Below are positions 34,421 through 45,751 of a stretch of DNA of 64,000 nucleotides, piece by piece (position 1 is the stretch's first letter; the number at the start of each line of letters is the position of its first letter). The stretch comes from Maratus speciosus (taxonomy: Eukaryota; Arthropoda; Arachnida; Araneae; Salticidae): the NCBI GenBank assembly GCA_963932465.1, contig OZ010786.1, forward strand, positions 275,436,411 through 275,500,410, written 5' to 3'. A program made the position numbers and the translations under genes. The notes under the pieces were generated by a model. It saw nothing but the letters and a program-made list of their open reading frames with translations. It did no database searches and was not told the DNA's origin.

Positions 34421-35438
34421 TCCTTCTATATATATAAAAAAGTTTTGATTTGGAAATGGACCAATGAAAATCTGCGTAGATATTCCGGGTAGATCCACAT
34501 CCAATTTGAATGCTTAAGCATGGTATTTCATCGTTAATACTAAAAAAACTGTTGCATACAAAAATATGAAAATCGGTGGTATTATAGAGAAATGTTTGAT
34601 AAACACGCTGATGCAGACAGTTTTCAAATCGAAGAATTATTTTAAGAGATATTTAATGCTAAAGTTGGACAAAATCGTTCTATTAAAAAAGTTTTATTGG
34701 AGCAAAAACTATACATGAGAATTTAATCATTTTTAGATCATTTTATACTTTATAAGTCCCCGGTGTGCAGATTGTATTTATATTTCTTATTTGACTCATT
34801 TTTTGAGGTTTTATTTCAATTTTAAATTCAAATTTTCAGCATTTCGAGAGATATTTTTTACAAATTTTAGAAAATGTTATTAATTTAAACTGTTGCCAGT
34901 TGTATAAACAGCCCAAACAATAATGTTTACTTCAAATTAAAAATTTATTTTACACGTGACTATTATAAACAAAAAATATAAAAAGTAGGAATTCATTGAA
35001 AATTACGTCATAAAAAGTATAATTACACGTGAATTTTAAAAGAGACAGAATATTGTAAAATAATAAATTCATAAACATGCGTTAGAAGTCTTAAATAGGA
35101 GAACTTACATCACATTTAAGACACATTACACTTATTATATAAAATGAACAAAAAATAATATTGCAAAACAGTTTAAATTTAAAAATTGCTCGAGACATTT
35201 ATTTGATATTTTAAGATGATCATAAAATTTCATTTCTAACAAAAGTATTTTTACGTGAATATTAAAAAGAAAAAGAAAAGTTTGGTGAAAATTACGTCAG
35301 ATTTTAATTCTCAGATTCAAATTATAATTCAGTCTTCCGAAATCTTTTTAAAGCCGATTAAATTATCGTGCTGTTAGAGTATGCGGTGTCTGAACGGGGG
35401 GTTGACGAGCGTAGCTCGTAGGGGGCAGAGCCCCCTAG
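34421..35438 (+). mobile_element. Family A Helitron, ~1.0 kb
   Basis: The 5' end is 'tccttctatatatataaaa'; the exact first base is uncertain (34421 or 34424). The 3' end has hairpin ACGAGC/GCTCGT (35405-35419), then a second perfect hairpin GGGGGC/GCCCCC that runs into CTAG (35435-35438), then T. Related sequences lie at 54790-57990, and the 3' end alone at 39728. The interior is AT-rich and non-coding, with recurring 'cacgtga' and 'attacgtca' words. Confidence 0.8.
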
Positions 35439-35462
35439 TCCATATATATATATATATATATA

Positions 35463-35936
35463 TCTACCCTATATATATAAAATCCTAATGAAACGAATTT
35501 ATGAAACGAATATATGAAACGCCTGAAATGTATCGATTCTTTGAATCGACTGATTAAACAACTGATGTAGTTTCACGGCGATTTCTCCTAAAATATGGAA
35601 TACTTTGCGATGAAATTAACACCAAAAATCCGTGTTGGTCCACAGATCTCAAAACTGGTATTAGAATTTTTAAATTCGAATTAGTTTTCGAAATATTAAT
35701 TTTTTTATAATTTTAAATACATTTTTTCTAATGATGGCAACTCAAATTTTAATCATAACAGAATTTTTTTTTTTCATAATTCAGAAAAGGTTACTATTTT
35801 AAATTAATTTGGCGACAGTTGGGCCTCCTTTAAATCTATGCTAAGAATAATGCTTTTTTTTTGTATTTCGTTATCATTTTATTAAATACAAAACTTTCAT
35901 TTAAAAATGAAACATTTAAATTGATGGCCTTTCACT

Positions 35937-35940
<4 letters not shown>
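35463..35940 (+). mobile_element. Helitron-like 5' end
   Basis: TCTACCCTATATATATAAAA follows an A and a TA tract (35443-35462), the appearance of a Helitron 5' terminus. A short direct repeat, 'atgaaacgaat', follows. I found no matching 3' hairpin plus CTRR before 37201, so the right boundary given is arbitrary. Confidence 0.45.

Positions 35941-35941
<1 letters not shown>

Positions 35942-35983
<42 letters not shown>
35942..35983 (+). repeat. 42-base poly-A tract
   Basis: Uninterrupted run of 42 A residues. A second run of about 35 A lies at 36549-36583. No retroelement body with a target duplication is evident beside either one. Confidence 0.9.
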
Positions 35984-35984
<1 letters not shown>

Positions 35985-35998
35985 GAAATTAAAAATAT

Positions 35999-36546
35999 TA
36001 GACACAGATGTCATATACGCACCAGGGTACCTAATTGGCGCACAAATGGCATTATTTTGATAGACATGGTAACCCGGCTATTGTTGTTTATTTAATAATA
36101 AATGTATATTTACTTTTATTTCTTTTTTAAATTTATATAAATTATTTTGTTCTACAGTAATTAATTATTTTTTTGCTATTTCCTTTTGAAAATAATAGAA
36201 AATAATTAAAAAATACGGTACAATGTAGTAGTTATTCCGTCACCCAATTTCGCAAATTATATAAATCGCCAAATTGTACAGATTGACAAAATTTTTATTT
36301 TAAATAACGAAAGAACAAATAAATTAGTATAATATTAATAAATATAAAAATAAAACGTCGAAATAAAAATCACTTGATGACGTAAACACGTGTAACTTGC
36401 TAAAAGTCAAGTGAATGTGACATTTACGATCAAGCATTATTGACATTTAATCTTTCGCGATAGATTTTTTGTCGACGGGATAACTAAGTAGTACCAAAAA
36501 TACATATGTAACTGGTATTCGAAAACGAGGCTTTAGCCAAATTTTC

Positions 36547-36585
<39 letters not shown>

Positions 36586-36968
36586 GTGCCAAACATGCAT
36601 ATATGACATCTGGCGAAATATTAAATTATGTAACAAACCATGACATTTAATTTCAACTTCAAATCAATGTTTTAATTTACCACTCGAACAATAAAAAAAA
36701 TGCTAACTGGCGAGTTGAAAAAAAGATACTGGCGAGATTTGCACCCGGCTTTTTTTTCTTTCGGCACAGATGTCATATACGGCCCCATATTGGCGCGATT
36801 TTTTTTCGGACGCCAATGTCATATACGCAACGGGTACTTAACTGGCGCCAAAGTATCGTTATTTTGCTTGATATGGTAAGCCGGATGTTGTTGTTTATGC
36901 TGTTGATGCGTTCCCCAAATTGGCGTTAGAAAAAAATCGCGCCAATATGGGGCGTATATGACATTTGT
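35999..36968. repeat. Repeats built on the word GTCATATACG
   Basis: 'cagatgtcatatacgcacc' at 36005, 'cagatgtcatatacggcccc' at 36764 and 'gccaatgtcatatacgcaac' at 36811 are direct repeats. 'cgccaatatggggcgtatat' at 36936 is inverted to the 36770-36795 block, forming a ~35-bp inverted pair. 'tggtaacccggctattgttg' (36068) and 'tggtaagccggatgttgttg' (36873) also recur. Copy B of the GGTACTACTTAG MITE lies within the interval. Confidence 0.65.
36222..36497. mobile_element. Small TIR element (MITE), copy B
   Basis: Inverted relative to 2143-2446. Right end 'gggataactaagtagtacc' is clear. The left end is degraded ('gtagtagttattccgtcacc'). The shared interior includes 'ttaaataacgaaagaacaaa' and 'aaatcacttgatgacgtaaa'. 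Confidence 0.65.
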
Positions 36969-37054
36969 TCCAAACTTTCATATGAAAGGCGAAGGGATCA
37001 GATCGTATTTGTTTATGGCATCTGATGACTTGAACTATTATAGTATAGATGAAA

Positions 37055-37201
37055 TGATGGGGATAGAATAATATTTGGCGACTTATCACCTGTGCCTGGA
37101 TAACATTAAAGTATCAAAATGGCACCTAGAGTATAAAAAGCAAAGTGTTCCGCCCGGAACTGTTGATGATAGTCACATGATTTAGGCTATTGTTATAGAG
37201 A
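37055..37201 (-). mobile_element. Family B Helitron 5' end, minus strand
   Basis: On the minus strand TCTCTATAACAATAGCC starts at 37201 after an A, followed by 'taaatcatgtgactatcatc', as at 29464. The family B 'ggcgacttatcacctgtgcc' module lies at about 37077. The 3' end was not found. Confidence 0.65.
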
Positions 37202-37211
37202 TTGTTTAAAA

Positions 37212-39228
37212 AAGTCCTTCCGGCCAGAGCCGGTAGGAAGAGGTAGCTTTCATATTCCTTATTTTAAAAAAGTCAACTTATATTATTCAAACACACGAAG
37301 CTCAATTAAGTGGAAACCGAATGTAGGAGATTCAATACTAATTTTTATCAATACTAAATCATTATGAATGAGAATTTCGCGAAATTAGTCAGCTGTATCA
37401 AGCTGCTTTTATTTAAAGTAACTTATATTTGGCTGACAAATTCGGCGATTTCTTAAAGTGCCTGCCATTTTAAGACAACATGGTAGATGAGGCTAACCAG
37501 TGAACTTGGTCGAGACCTTAGTAATTGCTGTGCCCATGCTCACTCATATCGGAATCGGTTGATATATACGAGTGCTGTCGCATTCAAAAAATCAGATTTT
37601 TCAAAATGTCACCCACTTTAGAAATTGAAACTGCTATATCTGAGCCATTTTTTAAGATAAAGACAAACAAAAAATGCTCATGAATCCTTATATCAAGGTC
37701 AAATACTTAAGAAAGAAACCTTTTTCAATTTCTAATTTTTTTGCATCTCACTTTAAATGTAATTTTTTTAATTTAATGGCCGCCATTTTGAAACAAGATG
37801 GTTGATGAAGCTGGCCAGCGAACTTGGTCGAGATATTGATGTATACTATCCACATGCCTTCTTCCATCGAAATAGGCGAATACGTGTGGTATCGCGTGAC
37901 AAATACAAGATCGTTTCAAAGTGTTAGCCATGATAGAAATTCAAAGTGCTATAATTCAACCACTTTTTAAGATATAAACAAAAGAACAAATTTTCAGAAA
38001 CAAAAACTGCTCCAGAATCTTTGTATCAAGGCCAAACACATAAAAAAAATCTTTTTCATTTTCCAATTTTTTAATACCTCATTTTAAATTTTAAATTACA
38101 TTAAAAAAAAAAATAGCAACCCTTTTGAAATAAGATGGCGAATGAAATTGGCCAACGAACTCGGTCGAGACATTGGTATGTACTATGCACAGACCAAGTT
38201 ACATTCAAATCGGTTCATAAATACGCCTGTTATCGCGTGACAAAAATCAGGTCGTTTTAAAATATCAGCCACAATAGAAATTCAAAATGTTATAACTCAG
38301 CCATTTTTTTAGATGTAGACGAAACAAAACCTGTTTCGGAATCTTTGTATTCAGGTCAAACACATACAAAAAAAATCTTTTTCATTTTCCAATTTTTTGG
38401 TACCTCATTTTAAATTTAATTTTTTTAAATTTTTTTAAATGGCCGCCATTTTGAAACAAGATGGCGAATGAAGCTGGCCAACGAACTCGGTTGAGTTATT
38501 TGTATGTACTATGTACACACCAAGGTGCATCCAAATCGGTTCATAAATACGTCTGTTATCACGTGGCAAAAATCAGGACGTTTCAAAATGTCAGCCACGC
38601 TAAAAATTCAAAATGCTATAACTCAGACATTTTTTAAGATATAGACGAAACAAAAACTGCTCCCGAATCTTTTTATCAAGGTCAAACACATAAGAAAAAA
38701 ATATTTTTTCAATTTTCAATTTTTTGGTACCACATTTCAAATTTAAATTTTTCTTAAAATTTTAAATGACCGCCATTTTTAAACAAGATGGCGGATGAAG
38801 CTGGCCAACGAACTCGTTCGAGACATTGGTCTGTACTATGTATAAACGAAGTTACATCCAAATCGGTTCATAAATACGCCTTTTATCGCGTGACAAAATT
38901 CAGGACGTTTCAAAATGTCAGCTTCTCTAGAAATTCAAAATGCTATAACTCAGCCATTTTTTAAGATATAGACGAAACAAAAACTGCTACGGAGTCTTTG
39001 TATAAAGGTCAAATACATAAGAAAAAAATATTTTTCCATTTTCAATTTTTGAGTACCACATTTCAAATTTTAAATTTTTTAAAAATATTTAAATGGCCGC
39101 CATTTCGAAACAAAATGGCGGATTAAGCTGGCCAACGAACTCGGTCGAGACATTCGTATGTACTATGTACACACTGAATTACATCCAAATCGGTTCATAA
39201 ATACGAGAGTTACAGTGTGACATATGTC

Positions 39229-39287
<59 letters not shown>

Positions 39288-39415
39288 TATGAATTTTGAA
39301 CGGAGGGTGGTTTCGGGATCTGGGGGTCATGATCGATGAAAATATACCAAATTTTTTTGAAATCGCTTTCCTCCGAACGGCTGCAATAGGTAGCTTTTTG
39401 TAAAGAAAGCTACCT
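37212..39415 (+). mobile_element. Family E element, copy E1
   Basis: The 5' end is AAGTCCTTCCGGCCAGAGCC, then 'ggaagaggtagctttcatat'. Six units of a ~327-bp repeat follow, with marker 'aagatgg' near 37795, 38132, 38458, 38785 and 39112. Each unit has 'aatggccgccattttgaaac', 'aacgaactcggtcgagacat', 'aaatcggttcataaatacg' and 'tataactcagccattttt'. Then comes a TA microsatellite (39231-39285) and a 3' module ending in hairpin AGGTAGCTTT/AAAGCTACCT (39388-39415). The 5' and 3' ends share AGGTAGCTTTC as a subterminal inverted repeat. 2,204 bp, non-coding. Class inferred as HINE/rolling-circle-like. Confidence 0.7.
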
Positions 39416-39479
39416 AATATCGGTTGACAAAGACTCTGAATGCTTAATTCATTTTATTTCAGCTTCTTTTCAAATGTTT

Positions 39480-39728
39480 AACTGATCCTCTTTAATCAAA
39501 AACAAAAACAACCATTGGATGTCTTAACAGCAACTGATTCTCCATTAATTTTTTGCAATCGAAGGGAATTGAATGGAAACCCGTTTACAGGGAGATCTGC
39601 ACAGCTTTTTCAGTATAATTTAATCTTCTCTAATATTTTTAAAACCCATTGGATTTTTAGATTTTCAGATTCTGCGGCGTCTGAACGGGGGTTGGCGAGC
39701 GTAGCTTGCAGGGGGCAGAGCCCCCTAG
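39480..39728 (+). mobile_element. Family A Helitron 3' fragment
   Basis: Contains the family A tail: 'acaaaaacaaccattgg', 'acagggagatctgcac', hairpin region 'ggcgagcgtagcttgcag', then GGGGGCAGAGCCCCCTAG at 39711-39728. Unlike other copies, CTAG is followed by C and not T. The 5' part is missing. Confidence 0.65.
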
Positions 39729-40892
39729 CATATGTATATATATCTGATCTTTGTCACACTGTAACTCCCGTATTTATGAACCGATTTGGATGTAACTTCG
39801 CGTGTACATATTACGTATTAATATCTCGACCGAGTTCGTCGGCTAGCTTCATCTGCCATTTTATTTCAAAATGGCGGCCATTTAAAATTAAAAAAAAAAT
39901 TAAAATTTAAAATGTGGTACCAAATTTTGAAAATTGAAAATTTTTTTTTCTTATATGTCTGACCTTGATACAAAGATTCCGGAGCAGTTTTTGCTTTGTC
40001 TATATCTTAAAAAATGGCTGAGTTATAGCACTTTGAATTTCTAGCGTGGCTGACATTTTGAAATGACCTGATTTTTGTAACGCGATAACAGGCGTATTTT
40101 TGAACCGATTTGATTATACCTTGGTGTGTACATAGTACATACCAATGTCTCGACCGAGTTCGTTCGCCAGCTTCACCGGCCGTCTTGTTTCAAAATGGCG
40201 ACCATTTAAATTTGTAAAAAAAATTTAAAATTTGAAATGTTGTACCAAAAAATTGAAAATTGAAAAATATTTTTTTCTTATGTGTTTGACCTTGATACAA
40301 AGATTCCAGAGCAGTGTTTGTTTCACCTATGTCTAAAAAAATGGCTCAGTTATAGCATTTTGAATTTCTATTGTGGAAGACATTTTGAAACGACCTGAAT
40401 TTTGTCACGCGATAACAGGCGTATTAATGAACCGATTTCGATGTAACTTGGTTTATACATAGTACATACCACTGTCTCAACCGAGTTAGTTGGCCAGCTT
40501 CATCCGCCATCTTGTTTCAAAATGGCGGCCATTTAAATTTTTTAAAAAAATTTAAAATTTGAAATGTGGTACCAAAGATTTGAAAATTAAAAAATATTTT
40601 TTTTATGTGTTTGACCTTGATACAAAGATTCTGGAGCAGTTTTTGTTCGTCTATATCTTAAAAAATGGCTGAGTTATAGCCCTTTGAATTTCTAGCGTGG
40701 CTGACATTTTGAAACGACCTGATTTTTATCACGCGATAACAGACGTATTTATGAACCGATTTGGATATACCTTGGTGTGTACATAATACATGCCATTGTC
40801 TCGACCGAGTTCATTCGCCAGCTTCATCCACCATTTTGTTTCAAAATGGCGGCCATTTAAAAAAATTTTAAATTTAAAATGAGGTACCAAAT
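39729..40892 (-). mobile_element. Family E element E3, left (3') part
   Basis: Four ~327-bp family E units in reverse orientation, with 'caaaatggcggccatttaaa' type words at about 39867, 40195, 40520 and 40855. The left edge is a short TA run next to the family A CTAG. The usual family E 3' module (ttttgaacggaggg) is missing here. The right edge stops at 40892 where E2 begins in the opposite orientation. It continues at 44576. Confidence 0.65.
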
Positions 40893-42877
40893 AAGTCCTT
40901 CCGGCCAGTGCCGGGAGGAAGAGGTAGCTTTCATATTCCTTATTTTAAAAAAGCCAACTTATATTATTCAAACATACGAAGCTCAATTTAGTGGAAATCG
41001 AATATAGGAGATTCAGTACTAATTTTTATCAATACTAAATCATTATGAATGAGAATTTCGCAAAATTAGTCAGCTTTATCCAATCTGCTTTTATTTAAAG
41101 TAACTTAAATTTGGCTGCCAAATTCGGCGATTTTTTAAAGTGCCTGCCATTTTAAGACAACATGGTGGATGAGGCTAATCAGTGAACTTGGTCGAGACCT
41201 TAGTAATTGCTTAGTAATTTTTCACTCACATCGGAATCGATTGATATATACGAGTGCTTTCGCAGGCAAAAAATCAGATTTTTCAAAATGTCACCCACAT
41301 TAGATATTGAAATTGCTATATCTGAGCCATTTTTTAAGATAAAGACAAACAAAAAATGTTCCTGAATCCTTATATCAAGGTCAAATACTTAAGAAAGAAA
41401 CCTTTTTCAATTTCTAATTTTTTTGCATCTCACTTTAAATGTAATTTTTTTAATTTAATGGCCGCCATTTTGAAACAAGATGGTTGATGAAGCTGGCCAG
41501 CGAACTTGGTCGAGATATTGATGTATACTATCCACATGCCTTCTTACATCGAAATAGGCGAATACGTGTGTTATCGCGTGAAAAATACAAGATCGTTTCA
41601 AAATGTTAGCCATGTTAGAAATTCAAAATGCTATAATTCAACCATTTTTTAAGATATAAATAAAAAAACAAATTTTCAAAAACAAAAACTGCTCCGGAAT
41701 CTTTGCATCAAGGCCAAACACATAAAAAAAAATCTATTTTCATTTTCCAATTTTTTAATACCTCATTTTAAATTTAATTTTTATTTATTTTTTTTAAATG
41801 GCAACCCTTTTGAAACAAGATCTGGCCAACGAACTCAGTCGAGACATTGGTATGTACTTATGTACAGACGAAGTTACATCCAAATCGGTTCGTAAATACG
41901 CCTGATATCGCGCGACAAAAATCAGGTCGTTTTAAAATGTCAGCCACAATAGAAATACAAAATGCTATAACTCAGCCATTTTTTTAGATATAGACGAAAC
42001 AAAAACTGTTCCGGAATCTTTGTATTAAGGTCAAACACATATAAAGAAAATGTTTTTCATTTTTCAATTTTTTGGTATCTCATTTTAAATTTAAAATTTT
42101 TTAAATGGCCGCCATTTGAAACAAGATGGCGGATGAAGCTGGACAACGAACTCGGTCGAGATATTTGTATGTACTATGTACACACCAAGGTACATCCAAA
42201 TCGGTTCATAAATACGCCCGTTATCACGTGACAAAAATCAGGACGTTTCAAAATGTCAGCCACGCTAGAAATTTAAAATGCTATAACTCAGCCATTTTTT
42301 AAGATATAGACGAAACAAAAACTGCTCCCGAATCTTTTTATCAAGGTCAAACACATAAGAAAAAAAAATATTTTTTCAATTTTCACTTTTTTGGTACCAC
42401 ATTTCAAATTAAAATTTTTCTTTAAAATTTAAATGGCCGCCATTTTTAAACAAGATGGCGGATGAAGCTGGCCAACGAACTCGGTCGAGACATTGGTATG
42501 TACTATGTATAAACGAAGTTACATCGAAATCGGTTCATAAATACGCCTTTTATCGCGTGACAAAATTCAGGACGTTTCAAAATGTCAGCTACGCTAGAAA
42601 TTCAAAATGCTATAACTCAGCCATTTTTTAAGATATAGACAAAACAAAAACTGCTCCGGAATCTTTGTATAAAGGTCAAATACATAAGAAAAAAAATATT
42701 TTTCCAATTTCAATTTTTTGGTACCACATTTCAAATTTTAAATTAAAAAAAAATTTTTAATGGCCGCCATTTTGAAACAAAATGGCGGATGAAGCTGGCC
42801 AACGAACTCGGTCGAGACATTGGTATGTACTATGTACACACTGAATTACATCCAAATCGGTTCATTATATATATATA

Positions 42878-42909
<32 letters not shown>

Positions 42910-42912
<3 letters not shown>

Positions 42913-44440
42913 TGCTCAAAACAATTAAAGGATATTACAGTTTTAGGTGGATTTTGTATCTGGTAAACTGTTTAGCTGATTGATACATGGTCGACAGACA
43001 TAGTAGGTTATATGAGAATAAATTACACATGTTTGGCAGAAAAAAATGCATTTTATTGCGCATTTGTGTACTAAAGGAAAAAAACACAATTTGTGCATAT
43101 GAGAAAAAAAGAATAAGAAAAGGTGTTTTCTTCAAAGAAAATCATTTTCAGTAGGGGGTATGGTTTCCACGGGCGGCCAGCAACGTTGAACACCTTTGAG
43201 GCATGGACTCAATGAGGCTATTAATGACGAGTTGGGGTATTCTGCCCCACTCTTCCAGAAGAGCTCTTTCCAGTTCTTGGAGACTTTATGGCGGTTGTTG
43301 GCGGCCAGAAACTCGTCTTCCTAGAGCGTCCCAAACGTGCTCGATTGGATTCATGTCTGGAGAATACGCTGGCCATTCCATTCGAAAGATTCCTTCCTCG
43401 AAAAGGAAATCCTCCACCAAGTTTGCACGATGTGGCCTGCAGTTATCGCCCATTAAAATGAAGTTATCTCCGATTGCTGCAGCGTAAGGGACTACAATAG
43501 GTCTGAGGATCTCATCCCTATATCGGCGACCAGTCAGAGCTCCATCTCGAATGATGTAGAGGTCAGTGCGCCCGTCAATGGAGATGCCACCATACACCAA
43601 CACTCCTCCACCGCCAAATCTGACACTTTCGTGCACGAACGCAGAATTATTCCTACTGCCACGGTCCCTCCAGATGAAAATACGCCTATTATCCGGATGC
43701 ACAGAAAAACGGGACTCGTCAGAAAACAGAATATTGCTCCATTCATTTCTCCTCCAGTTGACATGCTCGGTTGCCCACTCCCTGCGGTCGAGACGATGCC
43801 TTGATGTTAATCTAACACATACCATCGGTCGGCGAGCATACAGACCTACAGCATGGAGCCGGTTTCGGACAGTCTGAGTTGAAATCGTGGTGCCTGTAGC
43901 CGAGCGAAGGTGTTGTTGGAGAAGAGTAGCGTTCATGGTTCGGTGTCTCCGAGCTGTTAACGCTAAATACCGATTTTCATTGGGCGTTGTTGCCCGTCTA
44001 CGACCTTGCCCTGGTCTTCGGCCTGCACATCCACTGTCCAAAAAACGGTTCCAGATCCTGGAAATGACACTTTGTGACACTCCAATGGCTTGCGCTACTT
44101 CGGCTTGAGTTTGGCCCCCTTCTAACCTACCAACAATTCTCAAAGCTTCTGAATCTGTCAAATGACTTCGCTGAGACATCATACTCATCGAAATAAAGCA
44201 ATCACTGAATGCCGATCATCCTTGTCTTCATTCTCTTTTATCCAGTTGAAAGTCAAATTTCATTCGCTGCCGCTGAAGAGACGTTTTTGATGTCGAACTC
44301 AAAATTTGCATACTCCACAGTTTGAAAACCAGAAAAATTTGCATTTGTGATTCTCTTCTTCTATTTTCGGCAAAAAAAATTTCGTTTATATCTTTATTTT
44401 ATATAAAACTTCAAATATCCTTTAATTGTTTTGAGCAGTG
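42910..44440 (-). mobile_element. Tc1-like transposon (DD34E), nearly intact
   Basis: Perfect 27-bp terminal inverted repeats at 42910-42936 and 44414-44440 (outermost 20: cactgctcaaaacaattaaa), each flanked by TA (42908-42909 and 44441-44442). Length 1,531 bp. One transposase reading frame fills the minus strand with a single premature stop. Identical terminal repeats and one visible lesion point to a recent insertion. It sits in a TA microsatellite, as expected for an element that targets TA. Confidence 0.95.
43148..44188 (-). pseudogene. Tc1/mariner transposase, one in-frame stop
   Basis: Cuts and rejoins the element at TA sites. ATG at 44188. Residues ~10-50 form the first helix-turn-helix (TQAEVAQAIGVSQSVISRIW). 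A GRPR-like basic linker follows at ~57-66 (GRRPGQGRRR), and a second HTH at ~74-118. The DDE domain has D157 (LFSDESRF), D248 (LMGDNCRPH) and E283 (NPIEHVWD). There are 34 residues between the last two, hence DD34E. After residue 300 a TAA (43286-43288) interrupts; the frame then stays open for 45 codons (starting SLQELERALLEEWGRI, ending RGNHTPY) to TGA at 43148-43150. Total 346 codons including the stop, normal for Tcb/Tc1 relatives. Translation would end after the catalytic core, so residual activity of the 300-residue product cannot be excluded. Confidence 0.93.
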
Positions 44441-44575
44441 TATATATGTCAACTTTTGAACGGAGGGTGGTTTCGGGGTCTGGGGGTCATGATCGATGAA
44501 AATATACCAAAATTTTTTGAAATCGCTTTCCTCCGAACGGCTGCAATAGGTAGCTTTTTGTAATGAAAGCTACCT

Positions 44576-45751
44576 AAAATTGGAAAATGAAAATGATTTT
44601 TTTTGTATGTGTTTGACCTTAATACAATGATTCCGAAACAGTTTTTTTCCCCTGTGTCTAAAAAAATGGCTGAGTTATAGCATTTTGAATTTCTATTGTG
44701 GCTGACATTTTGAAACGACCTGATTTTTGTCATGCTATAACAGGCGTATTTATGAAACGATTTGGATGTAACTTGGTGTGTACATAGTACATACCAATGT
44801 CCCGACCGATCGTTGGCCAGCTTCATTCGCCATCTCGTTACAAAAGGGCTGCCATTTAAAAAAAAAAAATAATTTAAAATTTAAAATGAGGTCTCAAAAA
44901 ATGGAAAATGAAAAAGATTTTTTTTATGTGTTTGACCCTGATACAATGATTGTGTAGCAGTTTCTGTTTCGTCTATATCTTAAAAAAAGGTTGAATTATA
45001 GCACTTTGAATTTCTAGCATGGCTGACAATTTGAAACGATCAGATATTTGTCACGCTATAACACGCGTATTTATTAACCTATTTCGATGTAAGAATGCAT
45101 GTGGATAGTATATAGCAATGTGTCGACCAAGATTGCTGGCCAGCTTCATCAGCCATCTTGTTTCAAAATGGCGGCCATTAAATTAAAAAAAAAATTATAT
45201 TTAAAGTGAGGTGCAAAAAAATTAGAAATTGAAAAAGGTTTCTCAATTAAGTATTTGACCTTGATATAAGGATTCCTGAGCATTTTTTTGTTTTGTCTTT
45301 ATCTTAAAAAAAGGCTGAGATATAGCAGTTTGAATTTCTAATGTGGGTCACATTTTGAAAAATCTGATTTTTTACCTGCGACAGCACTCGTATATATCAA
45401 CCGATTCCGATGAGAGTGAGTATGTGCACAGGAATTACTAAGGTCTCTACCAAGTTCACTCGTTAGCCTTATCCACCATGTTGTCTTAAAATGGCAGGCA
45501 CTTAGAGATTTCGCCGAATTTGGCAACCAAATATAAGTTACTTTAAATAAAAGCAGCTTGGATAAAGCTGACTAATTTCGCGAAATTCTCATTCATAATG
45601 ATTTAGTATTAATAAAAATTAGTATTGAATCTCCTATAATCGGTTTCCACTAAATTGAGCTTCGTGTGTTCGAATAATATAAGCTGGCTTTTTAAAAATA
45701 AGGAATATGAAAGCTACCTCTTCATCTCGGCATTGGCCGGAAGGTCTTTTT
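44576..45751 (-). mobile_element. Family E element E3, right (5') part
   Basis: Three reversed family E units, with markers near 44830, 45158 and 45478. Then, towards 45751, the reversed family E 5' end: 'gaatatgaaagctacctctt', then 'cattggccggaaggtctt'. Together with 39729-40892 this makes an element of about seven units split by E2. Confidence 0.65.

Larger units (their letters stand above)
40893..44575 (+). mobile_element. Family E element E2, carrying a Tc1-like insertion
   Basis: It begins AAGTCCTTCCGGCCAGTGCC and ends with hairpin AGGTAGCTTTTTGTAATG and 'aaagctacct' at 44575. It has six ~327-bp units, as in E1. Its TA microsatellite holds the Tc1-like transposon (42910-44440). Without that insertion and its duplicated TA it is about 2,150 bp, close to E1 (2,204 bp). 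It sits inside E3: the E3 sequence left of 40893 and right of 44575 join into one continuous family E unit ('gaggtaccaaa' plus 'aaattggaaaatg'). Confidence 0.7.

Noticed and set aside
31564..34504. Several 60-96-codon open frames on both strands
   Set aside because: They fall in the TA tract and the ~146-bp Helitron array; similar frames recur because the repeat recurs.
39515..39910. 131-codon open frame on the plus strand
   Set aside because: Crosses the junction between a Helitron 3' end and a family E repeat unit, so it is a chance fusion of repeats.
43566..44108. Plus-strand open frames opposite the Tc1-like transposase
   Set aside because: Antisense shadows of the transposase frame.
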